A stretch of 64,000 bases of DNA, taken from the NCBI GenBank assembly GCA_003222395.1, contig QHWB01000040.1, positions 64,573 to 128,572 on the forward strand, given 5' to 3'. Made by a program: the position numbers and the translations under genes. Positions 24,597-33,374 of the stretch are shown one piece after another (positions within the stretch are counted from its first letter, which is position 1; each line of letters starts with the position of its first letter). This DNA comes from Acidobacteriota bacterium. Lineage in GTDB: Bacteria > Acidobacteriota > Vicinamibacteria > Vicinamibacterales > CAVVIG01. Under the pieces are notes generated by a model. The model saw only the letters and a program-made list of their open reading frames with translations. It had not been told where the DNA came from and did no database searches.

Positions 24597-25604
24597 GTGC
24601 ACATCGCCTGTTCGGCGCCGACGCGCATCGATCTCGCCGGGGGCACTATCGACATCTGGCCGCTCTACCTTTTCCATGATGGCGCGACGACGCTGAACGC
24701 GGCGATCAGCCTGCGCGCGCACGCCGACATCGCAGCACGCTCGGATGGCCGCGTCGAGCTTCGATCGATCGACACCGATCGCGGCGCCGGCGCCGCTCAC
24801 TGGTCCGAGCTCGATTCCACCGGCGACCTGTCGCTGCTCGCGCTGCTCGCGCGCCATTACCGGCTCGACAACGCGATGCTGACGACGCGGGGCGAATCGC
24901 CGGCCGGCGCGGGCATCGCCGGATCGTCGGCGCTGACGATTGCCGTGTGTGGGGCGCTCGCCAGGTGGACGGGCGCGTCGGAAGATCCTGAACACATCTT
25001 TCAGGTCGCGATGAACGTGGAGTGTCAGACAATCAAGGTGCCGACAGGCGTTCAGGACTACCGACCGGCGCTGTACGGCGGAATCGCCGCCGTCGAGCTG
25101 CGCGTCGACGGCATCAAGCGCGTCGCGCTCGACGTCGACGCGCGCGAGCTCGAACGGCGCATCGTGCTCGCCTACACCGGCGCGCCGCGCAATTCCGGCA
25201 CGAACAACTGGGAGATCACGAAAAAACACATCGACGGCGACCGGCACATCTTCGATTGTTTCGAGCGCATCCGCGACACGTCCATCGCCATGCGGCAGGC
25301 GCTGCAGCGCGGGAAGTGGGACGAGGTCGGGCGTCAGATCGCGACCGAGTGGGACAACCGGAAGCGGCTCGCGCCCGGCGTCACGACGCCGACGATCGAA
25401 GACCTCATCGCGCGCGCCCGCGCGGCCGGCGCGACGGCGGCGAAAGTGTGCGGCGCGGGCGGAGGCGGATGCCTGTTCTGCTACGGGCCGCCGGAATCGC
25501 ACGACGCCATTCGGAACGCCGTCGCGAGCGGCGGCGCTCGTCTTCTCGATTACCGCATCGAGGCCGAAGGCCTGCGGACGCGGGCCGCAGATGCACCCGA
25601 ATAG
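24597..25604 (+). CDS. GHMP-family sugar kinase (heptose-7-phosphate kinase-like)
   Basis: Small-molecule kinase of 335 residues. The N-terminus reads SAPTRIDLAGGTIDIWPLY, the GHMP motif 1; motif 2, the ATP loop, is SPAGAGIAGSSALTIAVCGA; motif 3 is KVCGAGGGGCLFCYG. This layout resembles D-glycero-D-manno-heptose 7-phosphate kinases and galactokinase-like enzymes. GTG 24597 is favoured over TTG 24591 because of the TATAAT spacing. The stop is 3 bases before the polX start, so the two genes probably share a transcript; I cannot tell the sugar. Confidence 0.82.
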   Translation: MHIACSAPTRIDLAGGTIDIWPLYLFHDGATTLNAAISLRAHADIAARSDGRVELRSIDTDRGAGAAHWSELDSTGDLSLLALLARHYRLDNAMLTTRGESPAGAGIAGSSALTIAVCGALARWTGASEDPEHIFQVAMNVECQTIKVPTGVQDYRPALYGGIAAVELRVDGIKRVALDVDARELERRIVLAYTGAPRNSGTNNWEITKKHIDGDRHIFDCFERIRDTSIAMRQALQRGKWDEVGRQIATEWDNRKRLAPGVTTPTIEDLIARARAAGATAAKVCGAGGGGCLFCYGPPESHDAIRNAVASGGARLLDYRIEAEGLRTRAADAPE

Positions 25605-25607
25605 GCG

Positions 25608-27326
25608 ATGGACAACAGGGCAATCGCGCGGATCCTTCGGGAGATTGCCGACCTGCTGGAGATCAAGGACGCGAATCCGTTCAAGATTCGCGCGTACCGC
25701 AACGGCGCCGACATCGCCGCCAATCATCCGCACGAGCTGAATACGCTCGACGAAGCCGGCTTGCGCGAGATCCCGGGAATCGGAAAGGACCTCGCGACGC
25801 GCATCCGCGAGGTCGCCGAATCGGGCGACGCCGCGTTTCATCGCGAGCTCGTCGCCGAATTCCCGCCCACCATCCTCGATTTGCTCCATCTGCAGGGTGT
25901 CGGTCCAAAGACCGTTGCGATGCTCTATCGCGAGCTCGCCGTCCGGACGATTGACGATCTCGAAGCGGCCGCGAAAGACGGCCGCGTGCGATCGCTGCGC
26001 GGGATGGGTCCGAAAAAGGAGGCGTTGATCCTCAAAGCGCTCGAGGAACGGAAGCGATTCGCCGGCCGGCATCTTCTGCCCGATGCGCACGACGCCGCCG
26101 CCGCGCTCGTCGGATATCTGCGGGAGCGCGCGCCCGATGCCGTCGTCGAACCGGTCGGCAGCCTGCGGCGCGGATGCGACACCTGCGGCGATCTCGACCT
26201 GCTCGCGAGCGGCGCACCGCCCGGACTCATGGATCAATTCGTCGAGTACCAGCAAGTTGAGCGAGTGCTCGGCCACGGCGACACGAAGTCGAGCATCCTC
26301 CTCGAAGGCGGCTTCCAGGCCGACCTGCGGCTCGTCGCCGCCGACAGCCGCGGCGCGGCGCTCCAGTATTTCACCGGGTCGAAGGGGCACAACATCGCCC
26401 TGCGTGACCGCGCGATCGGCCGCGGCTTCAAGTTGAACGAATACGGATTGTTCCGAACCACCGACGACGTGCGCGTCGCCGGCGAGCGTGAGGAGGAGAT
26501 ATACGGCGCCCTCGATCTGGATTGGATTCCACCGGAGCTGCGCGAGTTACGCGGCGAGATCGAGGCGGCCGAAGCGCACGCGCTGCCGCGGCTGATCGAG
26601 CGTGCCGACCTGCGCGGCGATCTGCACAGCCACACGACCGCGACCGACGGCAGGGACGATATCCGAGCGATGGCCGATGCGGCGCGCGCAGCCGGCCTCG
26701 AGTATCTCGCGATCACCGATCACAGCCAGTCGCTGGCCATGGCGAACGGCCTCGACGAGCGGCGCGCCGCCGATCACGCGTCGCGGATCCGCGCGGTCGA
26801 CGCGGAACGCCCAGGCATCCGGCTGCTCGCGGGCATCGAATGCGATATCAAGCCGGACGGCACGCTCGATCTGTCGAATGGTTGCCTCGCGGAGCTCGAT
26901 CTCGTTGTCGCGTCGGTGCACTCCGCCTTCAACCAGGATCGGCGGCAGATGACCGACCGCCTGCTGCGCGCCATCGAGCATTCTCACGTCGACATCCTCG
27001 GCCATCCAACCGGACGGCTGATCCTCAGGCGTGAACCGTATCCGGTCGACGTCGACGCCGTCGTCGACGCGGCGGCGCGACACGGCGTGGCGCTCGAGAT
27101 CAACTGTCAGGTCGATCGGCTCGACCTGAACGATGCGCATGCCAAGCTCGCGCGCGATCGCGGCGTCCGGCTCGTCATCTCGACCGACGCGCACTCGCGC
27201 CATGCGTTCGGCCGTCTGAGGTGGGGAATTCTCGTGGCGCGTCGCGCGTGGCTGCGTCCGGCCGATGTGCTCAACACGCTTCCGTTCGACGAGCTGCGCG
27301 CATCGCTGCGAAGGAACCGTCCGTGA
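25608..27326 (+). CDS. polX: DNA polymerase/3'-5' exonuclease PolX
   Basis: Family X repair polymerase of 572 residues acting in base-excision gap filling, with a PHP exonuclease. The N-terminal helix-hairpin-helix domain has IPGIGKDLATRI (about 56) and LQGVGPKTVAMLY (about 95). The palm has GSLRRGCDTCGDLDLL with Asp195 and Asp197, ADLRLV with Asp239, and YFTGSKGHN. The PHP domain is intact: DLHSHTTATDG, ITDHSQS, GIECDI, ASVHS, HPTGR and STDAHS. It starts 3 bases after the kinase stop, and a GTGA overlap links it to the next small gene. Confidence 0.94.
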   Translation: MDNRAIARILREIADLLEIKDANPFKIRAYRNGADIAANHPHELNTLDEAGLREIPGIGKDLATRIREVAESGDAAFHRELVAEFPPTILDLLHLQGVGPKTVAMLYRELAVRTIDDLEAAAKDGRVRSLRGMGPKKEALILKALEERKRFAGRHLLPDAHDAAAALVGYLRERAPDAVVEPVGSLRRGCDTCGDLDLLASGAPPGLMDQFVEYQQVERVLGHGDTKSSILLEGGFQADLRLVAADSRGAALQYFTGSKGHNIALRDRAIGRGFKLNEYGLFRTTDDVRVAGEREEEIYGALDLDWIPPELRELRGEIEAAEAHALPRLIERADLRGDLHSHTTATDGRDDIRAMADAARAAGLEYLAITDHSQSLAMANGLDERRAADHASRIRAVDAERPGIRLLAGIECDIKPDGTLDLSNGCLAELDLVVASVHSAFNQDRRQMTDRLLRAIEHSHVDILGHPTGRLILRREPYPVDVDAVVDAAARHGVALEINCQVDRLDLNDAHAKLARDRGVRLVISTDAHSRHAFGRLRWGILVARRAWLRPADVLNTLPFDELRASLRRNRP

Positions 27327-27541
27327 GACTGCCGATGCTCTCGTCCGACGACAAGCTCGCCGAGATTCGGCGTCTGTACTTCAGCGCGACGCGCCAGACC
27401 ATCGACGCCGACCTGACGAAGGCGCTCGATCTCCTGAAGTCGATGGCCAGCGAGGAAGAGCGCGAGCGGGCGACCGTCTACATGGAAGGCCTCGCCCAGA
27501 TGCGCTCTGACTGGAACCGGAAAAGTAAGAAGAAGCGTTAA
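27323..27541 (+). CDS. Small helical hypothetical protein
   Basis: Protein of 72 residues, not recognised. It is predicted nearly all helical: MLSSDDKLAEIRRLYFSAT, then IDADLTKALDLLKSMASEEE, then a basic end (NRKSKKKR). GTG 27323 overlaps the polX stop as GTGA; ATG 27335 is an alternative. Tight coupling to polX suggests a related role, but the sequence alone does not show it. Its TAA shares the TTAA of the convergent downstream gene's stop. Confidence 0.7.
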   Translation: MRLPMLSSDDKLAEIRRLYFSATRQTIDADLTKALDLLKSMASEEERERATVYMEGLAQMRSDWNRKSKKKR

Positions 27542-28329
27542 CCCTTCCCGCTCAAGTTCGCGACGACGCGCTTGCGCGCGGCGATGCGGAGCGCCTCGGG
27601 AATGTTGCGATCGACCGATAGCTGCGACATGTCGCGGTTGTTGAGGCGCCCCATGAAATTGAGCGACAGCGCGAGCGGCGTCTTCGGATTCTTGATCAGG
27701 CCGAGCACCACGTTGTAGCTCTTCGTCCACGCGCGGTTGCTGGCGATGATGCGGAGCACCTCTTCCGAGAGGCTGGCCATCCGTGAATACGCCTCGATCT
27801 CCGGCCCGGTCAGCTTCGGACTGCTCAGCACCGCCGCCGAGATCATCTTGTTCGGATCTCTGATGAGCATCGCGCGCATCTCGCGCGACCCTTTCACCGC
27901 TGCCTTGAGCCGCTCGGAGAATCCCATCTTCGCGAGCCGCTGCGTCGCCGTCTCGCGGTCCTCGTTCTCGTCGACAGCGAACGCGTCCGCCTCGCCGACG
28001 TCGATCAGCGGATCCTCCGGCGCGGACGCTTCCACGTCGAGCTGCGGGATCTCGTCCGGAAACACTCCACGATCGGCGAAGAATTCGCGCAGTCCGATCG
28101 GCACGTCGGACCGGGCGAGAAACGTCTTGAGCGCCTGCTCGGGAATCCGGTTCAGAGTGTCGTCGGCCGTCTCGCGGATCTCGGCGTCGCGGTCCTCGAG
28201 CAGCAGCACCAGGATGGCGAGCTGCTCGTATGCGCGCGGTGCGAGCGCGCCCTGCGCCGCGAGGAGGCGGACATCGCGCTCGACCTCGCCTCGCTTGAAG
28301 GCATCGAGAAGGGGAGTTGGGTCAATCAC
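27538..28329 (-). CDS. Helical-repeat conserved protein
   Basis: Protein of 263 residues without a known function. The N-terminal half looks like HEAT-type helices (LAILVLLLEDRDAEIRETAD near residue 40). The C-terminal half holds the block KGSREMRAMLIRDPNKMIS, VLSSPKLTGPEIEAYSRMA, and IASNRAWTKSYNVVLGLIKN, which I recall from proteins of Acidobacteria and Deltaproteobacteria, some named FrgA. Last gene of the long ffh-to-27.5 kb operon; overlaps rodZ by 4 bases. Confidence 0.75.
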   Translation of the reverse strand: MIDPTPLLDAFKRGEVERDVRLLAAQGALAPRAYEQLAILVLLLEDRDAEIRETADDTLNRIPEQALKTFLARSDVPIGLREFFADRGVFPDEIPQLDVEASAPEDPLIDVGEADAFAVDENEDRETATQRLAKMGFSERLKAAVKGSREMRAMLIRDPNKMISAAVLSSPKLTGPEIEAYSRMASLSEEVLRIIASNRAWTKSYNVVLGLIKNPKTPLALSLNFMGRLNNRDMSQLSVDRNIPEALRIAARKRVVANLSGKG

Positions 28330-29204
28330 CGTCTTTGGAGGTAATCCCTGTAGTTTGTGAGATTGAGTCGACGCGTGACGATTTCGCCGGTCTTCCCCAG
28401 CGGCTTCGCGTCGGCGCCGTTCAGCGTCAGCGCGATTGCGCCGGCGTCGCCCGCCGTCAGCACCATCTCGCGGCGCACATCAATACTCTGCCGCTCTCCG
28501 GCCTGAAGCAGACGATCGATCTTCTTCTGACCGTCGACGGTGGCCGACACCCAGCACGGGCTCTTGACGCTCAGTCCGACCGTCAGCTTGTCCTCGATCG
28601 GCGCGGCCGGCCGCGGTGGGCTGGCAGATGCGACGGGCGGTGCAGCGGTTGATGGTGGCGCCGGCGCCGCGGACGGCAGCGTTTCTGCGGCCGGAATCGA
28701 AGACGGCGCCGGCAGCGGATCCTCGAAGAATCGAGGCGACGGCTTCGCCGGTTCGGGCGTGTTCGCGGCAGGCGGCGTCTGCGAGGTCTGCATCATACGG
28801 CGGCCGGCGTTGCCGAAATACAACACGACCGCGGCGACAGGCACACTGATCGCGATGAGGCGCAGGAAGGTGCTCGCCATCCGCCGATCGCTTTCGACCG
28901 CCTCGTGATCTTCGACATGCTCCGATGGCGGGTGCCCCGCCGTGACCGCGTCGTGCGGAAACTGCGCGATGAATTCCTGAATCGTCGCCTCGGGATCGAG
29001 GCCGACCTCGATCGCGTACGAGCGGACGAATGCGCGGCTGAAGATGCCGCCCGGCAGGCGGGAAATGTCGTTGCGCTCGAGCGCTTCGAGAACGCTCATC
29101 GAGATCTTGGTGGCCGCGGCGATCTGCCGAAGCGAGATGCCTCGTCGCTCCCGCGCCTCGCGCAGCTTGCGGCCGAAGTCGCCGGGGATCCTGTCAGGGG
29201 CCAT
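28326..29204 (-). CDS. rodZ: RodZ-like cytoskeletal membrane protein
   Basis: Cell-shape protein linking MreB to the membrane. The 292 residues comprise a cytoplasmic XRE-type helix-turn-helix (LREARERRGISLRQIAAATK, then LEALERNDISRLPGGIFSRA), a membrane helix near residues 112-130 (FLRLIAISVPVAAVVLYFG), a Pro/Ala-rich periplasmic linker (about 135-200) and a C-terminal DUF4115 domain (VKSPCWVSATVDGQ, then GDAGAIALTLNG). Length and domain order match RodZ. Separated from thiE by 22 bases. Confidence 0.87.
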   Translation of the reverse strand: MAPDRIPGDFGRKLREARERRGISLRQIAAATKISMSVLEALERNDISRLPGGIFSRAFVRSYAIEVGLDPEATIQEFIAQFPHDAVTAGHPPSEHVEDHEAVESDRRMASTFLRLIAISVPVAAVVLYFGNAGRRMMQTSQTPPAANTPEPAKPSPRFFEDPLPAPSSIPAAETLPSAAPAPPSTAAPPVASASPPRPAAPIEDKLTVGLSVKSPCWVSATVDGQKKIDRLLQAGERQSIDVRREMVLTAGDAGAIALTLNGADAKPLGKTGEIVTRRLNLTNYRDYLQRR

Positions 29205-29226
29205 GTGCAGTGGGCAACGGTTTATG

Positions 29227-29838
29227 TTAGGGAGCCGGTTTCATGCTGTCAAACCGCGAACGAATCGTCCGCACGCGCTCGCGCAGCGATTCGCTCGACG
29301 TGAACAGGCCAATCGCCGCGATCCCTGCCGCGCCGGCGGCGGCGACATGGTCGAGCCGGTCGAGCGTGATGCCGCCGATGGCGAGAACTGGCACCGCAGT
29401 CGCTCGAACGATCGCGCGAAGCCCCTCGATACCGACGAGCGCCGTCGTGTCCGGCTTGGAAGCGGAGGCAAACACGGTTCCGGCGACGAGGTAATCGGCA
29501 TCGCTCGCCGCCTTCGCCTCGCCGGGCGAGTGAATCGACCGGCCGACCAGCAGGGGACGCGGCATCAACCGGCGAGCTTCGGGAATCGAGAACGAGTCGC
29601 TTCTCAGGTGAACGCCGTCGGCGCCGGTCGCGATGGCGACGTCGACGCGATCGTTGACGACGATCCGCGTCGCGCTCCGCTTCGCGACGTCGACAACGGC
29701 GCGCACGAGCGCGCAGAGCGCGGCGCCGTCGAGATCGCGTTCGCGAACCTGAATGAGATCGACGCCCGCCTCGACCGCCGCCCTGGCCTGCGCCACCGGA
29801 TTGGCGCGCCGGCGGTCGGTGACGAGACAGATCGTCAC
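29227..29838 (-). CDS. thiE: Thiamine phosphate synthase (ThiE/TenI family)
   Basis: Joins thiazole and pyrimidine phosphates in thiamine synthesis. The 203 residues form a TIM barrel: CLVTDRR, GVDLIQVRERDLDGAALC, VVNDRVDVAIATGADGVHL with the family's Asn-Asp-Arg, LLVGRSIHS, and the phosphate-binding VPVLAIGGIT near residue 152. TenI aminase-type members have a similar sequence, so the exact reaction is not certain, and no other thi gene is near. ATG 29838 overlaps the preceding gene by 4 bases. Confidence 0.85.
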   Translation of the reverse strand: MTICLVTDRRRANPVAQARAAVEAGVDLIQVRERDLDGAALCALVRAVVDVAKRSATRIVVNDRVDVAIATGADGVHLRSDSFSIPEARRLMPRPLLVGRSIHSPGEAKAASDADYLVAGTVFASASKPDTTALVGIEGLRAIVRATAVPVLAIGGITLDRLDHVAAAGAAGIAAIGLFTSSESLRERVRTIRSRFDSMKPAP

Positions 29839-30143
29839 GGGCGGCCGGGACGCTCCGACAACGACACGTCGGGACGATCGCGCCCTTCGATGAATTCAGG
29901 GCGTCCCGAGCCCGTCGAGGGACGCGACGCGAAGACCAGCGCGAGATCGGCGAAGCCGGCGAAGAGGTTGACGAGTCCGAGGCCGGTGACGGCGCCGCGC
30001 ACGAAATTGTTGGTGACGATCGGCTGGAGCGCCGGCCACGCCGCCGCAAAGTAATTGTGCTCCCAGAAGGCCGACCACGGCAGCACGATGAGCAGGAGGC
30101 CGACTTCGAGGAAGAACGCGACGTATACCAGCCGGCGGATCAG
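29835..30143 (-). CDS. Small membrane protein with unusual start
   Basis: Two-helix membrane protein, about 102 residues, not recognised. Helix 1 is LVYVAFFLEVGLLLIVLPWS, and helix 2 lies in VTGLGLVNLFAGFADLALVF. The first standard start, GTG 30086, would cut helix 1, so I place the start at CTG 30143, 6 bases after gaggg; ATT 30149 is another option. The C-terminal segment STGSGRPEFIEGRD is encoded by a palindromic repeat (29883-29921). Lies between the TPR gene and thiE with 4-base overlap to the latter. Confidence 0.6.
   Translation of the reverse strand: MIRRLVYVAFFLEVGLLLIVLPWSAFWEHNYFAAAWPALQPIVTNNFVRGAVTGLGLVNLFAGFADLALVFASRPSTGSGRPEFIEGRDRPDVSLSERPGRP
29883..29921. repeat. Dispersed-type imperfect palindrome inside a coding region
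   Basis: Left arm cccttcgatgaattcaggg and right arm cccgagcccgtcgaggg around cgt. It resembles the widespread cccttcgacaggctcaggg-type inverted repeats known from many bacterial genomes. Here it is translated in frame in the small membrane protein gene. Confidence 0.6.
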
Positions 30144-30153
30144 AACAATACCC

Positions 30154-32364
30154 TCACGCCTGGACCTTGCTCAACCGGCCGATGCGCGCCTCGATGTCGC
30201 GGTAGGCGCCCGCATCGGCCTGCAGCTCGAGCAGCACCGCGAGCGCGCGCGCCGTCTCACCGACCTGCTCGAGGCCTTCAGCCAGCTCGTACAACAGCTG
30301 GTGGCCGTCGTCGACATTCGGCGCCGGCGCCTGCGCCGCGCGCTCGAGCCATTCGAGCGCCTGCGGCATCTTGTCGCGATCGCGGTACAACCGTGCGATT
30401 AGCCACGAGGTCGAGAAACGCAGCTTCGGCGATCGCGATGCGTTCTCCAGCGCGCTGATGCATCCGTCGATGTCGCCCTTCGCGCGAAGCGCGAGACCGC
30501 GCTTGTATTCTTTCTCGGCGTCCTCCGCGCCGACGCGCTTCGACGCCTGTTCGCGAAGGTTGCCGAATACGCTGTCGAGATCGGCCGGTTCGGCGGCGGC
30601 AGGTTGCGCCTTCGCAGCCGGCGGCGGCGGCGCCGTCGCGCCAGGCTTGATGTCGTCGAGCACGATGCTGAGATCGACCTCGACGTCCTCGGAGGCCGCG
30701 TGAGCTTTCGACGGCGCCGGTGGCGGAGCGTCCTCCATGTCGCCGAGGATGGCGTCGAGATCGATGGCGTTGGCGCTCAGCTCGAACTGCTTCTGCTCGT
30801 CGCGCGCGCGCTTGGATGGAGGCGCCGCGCTCGGCTGCTTCTTCTCTTCGAGCTCGAGGATTTCGAGAATGTCCGCTTCGTTGGAATTCGTCTCTGTTGC
30901 GGCGTCTGTTTCGGCCTCCGGCTGTTCCGCCGACCCGAGCAAGCCGCCGAGCAGCTCGGTGCTCGTGAACGGCGTCTCGCCGCTCAACCGCTCCGCGATG
31001 ATGCCGTCGGGATCGGGCTCGCCGAGGAGCTCCAGCGCGCGCCTGAACCGCTCGACGTTCGCGCGCTCCCACGGCTCGCGGGCCACCAGATCTTCCGAGA
31101 TGAAGCGCGCCTCGCTCGCCGAGCCTGCGGCGATGTAGGCGTCGGCCAACTGCGCCTGCGCGCTGTACATCGTCGCTTCGAGCCCTCCGTCGACGCAGAT
31201 CTCGACCAGTCGCATCAACGCCGGAATGTGATTCGGCAGGCGCGTGACGAACTCCTGCAGCGCGGCGGCCGCAGCGGCCCAGTCGCCCTCGCTCACGGCG
31301 TTTTCGGCGGCCAGCTCCACGACCTGGAAACCGGCTTCGGCGTGTGTCTCCGCGACGCTCCAGCCGAGCATCGCGATCTTCTCGCGGCGGCTCGAATCGT
31401 CCTCGAGCAGGCGCCGCACGATGGCGACCCCCTCCTCGGCCTTGTCGCCGCGCAGCCGAATGTCGGCAACCGTCATCAGCAGCTCCGGATCGTCGCCGGC
31501 GGTTTCGGCCGTCAGGTATTCGGCGGCCGTCTGCATATCGCCGCGCGCGAGGAACTTCCGCGCGAGCTCCGCCTTCAGCTCGGTGTCGTGCGCGTTGTGC
31601 GCCGACGCCTGGCGCAGCGTCTCCAGCGCCTCTTCCGTTTTTCCCTGCGACTCGAGGGCGGCGGCCAGCATGCGGAACTGTTCGACGGTCGTGGCGCACT
31701 CGCGCGCGCGCTCGATGTCGCCCGCGGCGAAATAGACGTCGAGCAGCTTCTCGCGAATCTCGTCGTCGTCGGGATTGAGCTTGGCGCCCTGGCGCAGCGC
31801 CTCGATCGCTTGCGGGTGGCGCCCCTTCTCGGCGAGCTCGCCCGCGATCTCCTTGAAGTCGCCGAGCGCGCCGCCGACGTCGCCCATCTCGATGCGAGCG
31901 CCCGCGGCCGCCAGGCGGCCGTCGTAGTCCTCGGGATCGAGCGACCCGAGGCGCACGCGCGCCATCAGGGCACCCCGCGTGTCGCCGCGGCTCCTGCGGA
32001 GCTCGATGAGCGCGTTGAGATGCGCGCGCGCGTCCGCGTACAGCTTCTGGCTGCCGAGGATGTCCGACAGCTGCAGCAGCGAATGCTCGTGATCGGGTTT
32101 GAGCTTGAGGATCTTCTTGTAGAGCGCGCCGGCCTTGGCGGCCGCGCCTTCGTCGTTGAGATTGTTCGCGATCTCGATGAACTGCTCGATCGCCTTCTCG
32201 GTGTGGCCACCGCGCATGTACAGATCGCCGAGGGTGTTCTTCGCCGCCCAGTCGTGCGGCTGATCCTCGACGATGCGCACGAATTCCGCGATCGCGGCGT
32301 CGACCTTGCCCTGCCGGATCAGCTTCTCAGCGTTGCGCAGTGTTGCAGCGCGATCAAATGCCAC
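30154..32364 (-). CDS. Large TPR-repeat protein
   Basis: Protein of 736 residues, probably cytoplasmic since no signal peptide is seen. The first 450 residues are tetratricopeptide-type helices, for example KVDAAIAEFVRIVEDQPHD, AAAKAGALYKKILKLKPDH and AIEALRQGAKLNPDDDEI. A Glu/Pro/Ala-rich linker (about 470-610) contains two short acidic motifs, IDLDAILGDMED and VDLSIVLDDI. A final TPR region follows (YKRGLALRAKGDIDGCISAL). Such proteins are scaffolds; no partner can be named. Follows rnhB in the same operon with an 8-base gap. Confidence 0.8.
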   Translation of the reverse strand: MAFDRAATLRNAEKLIRQGKVDAAIAEFVRIVEDQPHDWAAKNTLGDLYMRGGHTEKAIEQFIEIANNLNDEGAAAKAGALYKKILKLKPDHEHSLLQLSDILGSQKLYADARAHLNALIELRRSRGDTRGALMARVRLGSLDPEDYDGRLAAAGARIEMGDVGGALGDFKEIAGELAEKGRHPQAIEALRQGAKLNPDDDEIREKLLDVYFAAGDIERARECATTVEQFRMLAAALESQGKTEEALETLRQASAHNAHDTELKAELARKFLARGDMQTAAEYLTAETAGDDPELLMTVADIRLRGDKAEEGVAIVRRLLEDDSSRREKIAMLGWSVAETHAEAGFQVVELAAENAVSEGDWAAAAAALQEFVTRLPNHIPALMRLVEICVDGGLEATMYSAQAQLADAYIAAGSASEARFISEDLVAREPWERANVERFRRALELLGEPDPDGIIAERLSGETPFTSTELLGGLLGSAEQPEAETDAATETNSNEADILEILELEEKKQPSAAPPSKRARDEQKQFELSANAIDLDAILGDMEDAPPPAPSKAHAASEDVEVDLSIVLDDIKPGATAPPPPAAKAQPAAAEPADLDSVFGNLREQASKRVGAEDAEKEYKRGLALRAKGDIDGCISALENASRSPKLRFSTSWLIARLYRDRDKMPQALEWLERAAQAPAPNVDDGHQLLYELAEGLEQVGETARALAVLLELQADAGAYRDIEARIGRLSKVQA

Positions 32365-32372
32365 TGGGAGTT

Positions 32373-32996
32373 CTAGTCAATCGTATCAAACAGCGTCGGA
32401 GGGCGGAACGAGCGGCGGTGCATTTCTGAGTAACCGAAGCGCGCGACCGCGTCGAGATGATCGGCGGTCGCGTACCCTTTGTGACGATCGAAACCGTAGC
32501 GCGGATCGCGGCCGTGCAGTTCCAGCATCTCGCGATCGCGCGTCACCTTCGCGACAATCGACGCCGCCGCGATCGCCGAGCAGCGGCGGTCGCCGTGCAG
32601 CACGCCGCGCTGCGCCATCGGCAGGTCGGGCACGCGGAACGCGTCGACGAGCACGATATCGGGCAGCGGCGCGAGCGCGAGCACGGCCCGCTGCATGGCC
32701 CGGAGCGATGCCTGGTGAATGTTGATGCGATCGATCTCCGAAGGGTCGGCGGCGGCAACGGCCCACGCCACCGAATGCATCAGAATGCGATCGAACAGAC
32801 GCTCGCGCTCGGAGGCGGGTACGAGCTTGGAATCGCACACGCCGGGAATGTGACGATCCGGATCGAGGACGACCGCCGCGGCGACGACGGGGCCCGCGAG
32901 GCAGCCGCGCCCGACCTCGTCGACTCCCGCGACGTGCACGAATCCGACGCGGCGCAGCGCGTTCTCCAGCGTGCGCATCGCGGGGACACGAGTCAT
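32373..32996 (-). CDS. rnhB: Ribonuclease HII
   Basis: Cleaves RNA in RNA-DNA hybrids and removes misinserted ribonucleotides. The 207 residues carry the RNase HII signature VAGVDEVGRGCLAGPVVAAA with the first Asp-Glu pair. VCDSKLVPASER, DIVLVDAF with the third carboxylate, HGDRRCSAIAAASIVAKVTRD, and GFDRHKGYATADH follow. ATG 32996 or ATG 32978 could start it. Follows rplS by 33 bases, the usual trmD-rplS-rnhB order. Confidence 0.94.
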   Translation of the reverse strand: MTRVPAMRTLENALRRVGFVHVAGVDEVGRGCLAGPVVAAAVVLDPDRHIPGVCDSKLVPASERERLFDRILMHSVAWAVAAADPSEIDRINIHQASLRAMQRAVLALAPLPDIVLVDAFRVPDLPMAQRGVLHGDRRCSAIAAASIVAKVTRDREMLELHGRDPRYGFDRHKGYATADHLDAVARFGYSEMHRRSFRPPTLFDTID

Positions 32997-33029
32997 AAGG
33001 TCAGGTGGTCCGGGTAAGTCAGATGGGTT

Positions 33030-33374
33030 CTAGCTTTTCCCCGTGTCCTTCATGCGCGCGGCTTTACCCTTCAGATCGCGCAGGTAGTACAGCTTCGCGC
33101 GCCGGACCTTCGCCGACTTCGTCACCTCGACCTTCTGGATCGTAGGCGAGTGCAGGGGGAAGATGCGCTCGACGCCCTGGCCGAACGACACCTTGCGCAC
33201 GGTGAACGACGCGCGCGTGCCGCCGCGATGGACGCCGATGACCACACCTTCGAAGATCTGGATGCGCTCCTTGTCGCCCTCGCGCACCTTCACGTGGACC
33301 CGCACGGTGTCGCCTGATTTCATCGCCGGCCGATCGGCCAACTGCGACTTTTCGACCAGCTCAATCGCGCCCAT
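33030..33374 (-). CDS. rplS: 50S ribosomal protein L19
   Basis: Protein of the subunit interface of the ribosome. The 114 residues match L19 in length and show [52 protein letters not shown] and [20 protein letters not shown], the diagnostic end. ATG 33374 overlaps the trmD 3' end by 14 bases. Confidence 0.96.
   Translation of the reverse strand: MGAIELVEKSQLADRPAMKSGDTVRVHVKVREGDKERIQIFEGVVIGVHRGGTRASFTVRKVSFGQGVERIFPLHSPTIQKVEVTKSAKVRRAKLYYLRDLKGKAARMKDTGKS

Noticed and set aside
30604-32376. A 590-codon plus-strand frame opposite the TPR gene
   Set aside because: Mirror of a well-supported TPR protein. No motif or start signal, so a codon-bias shadow.
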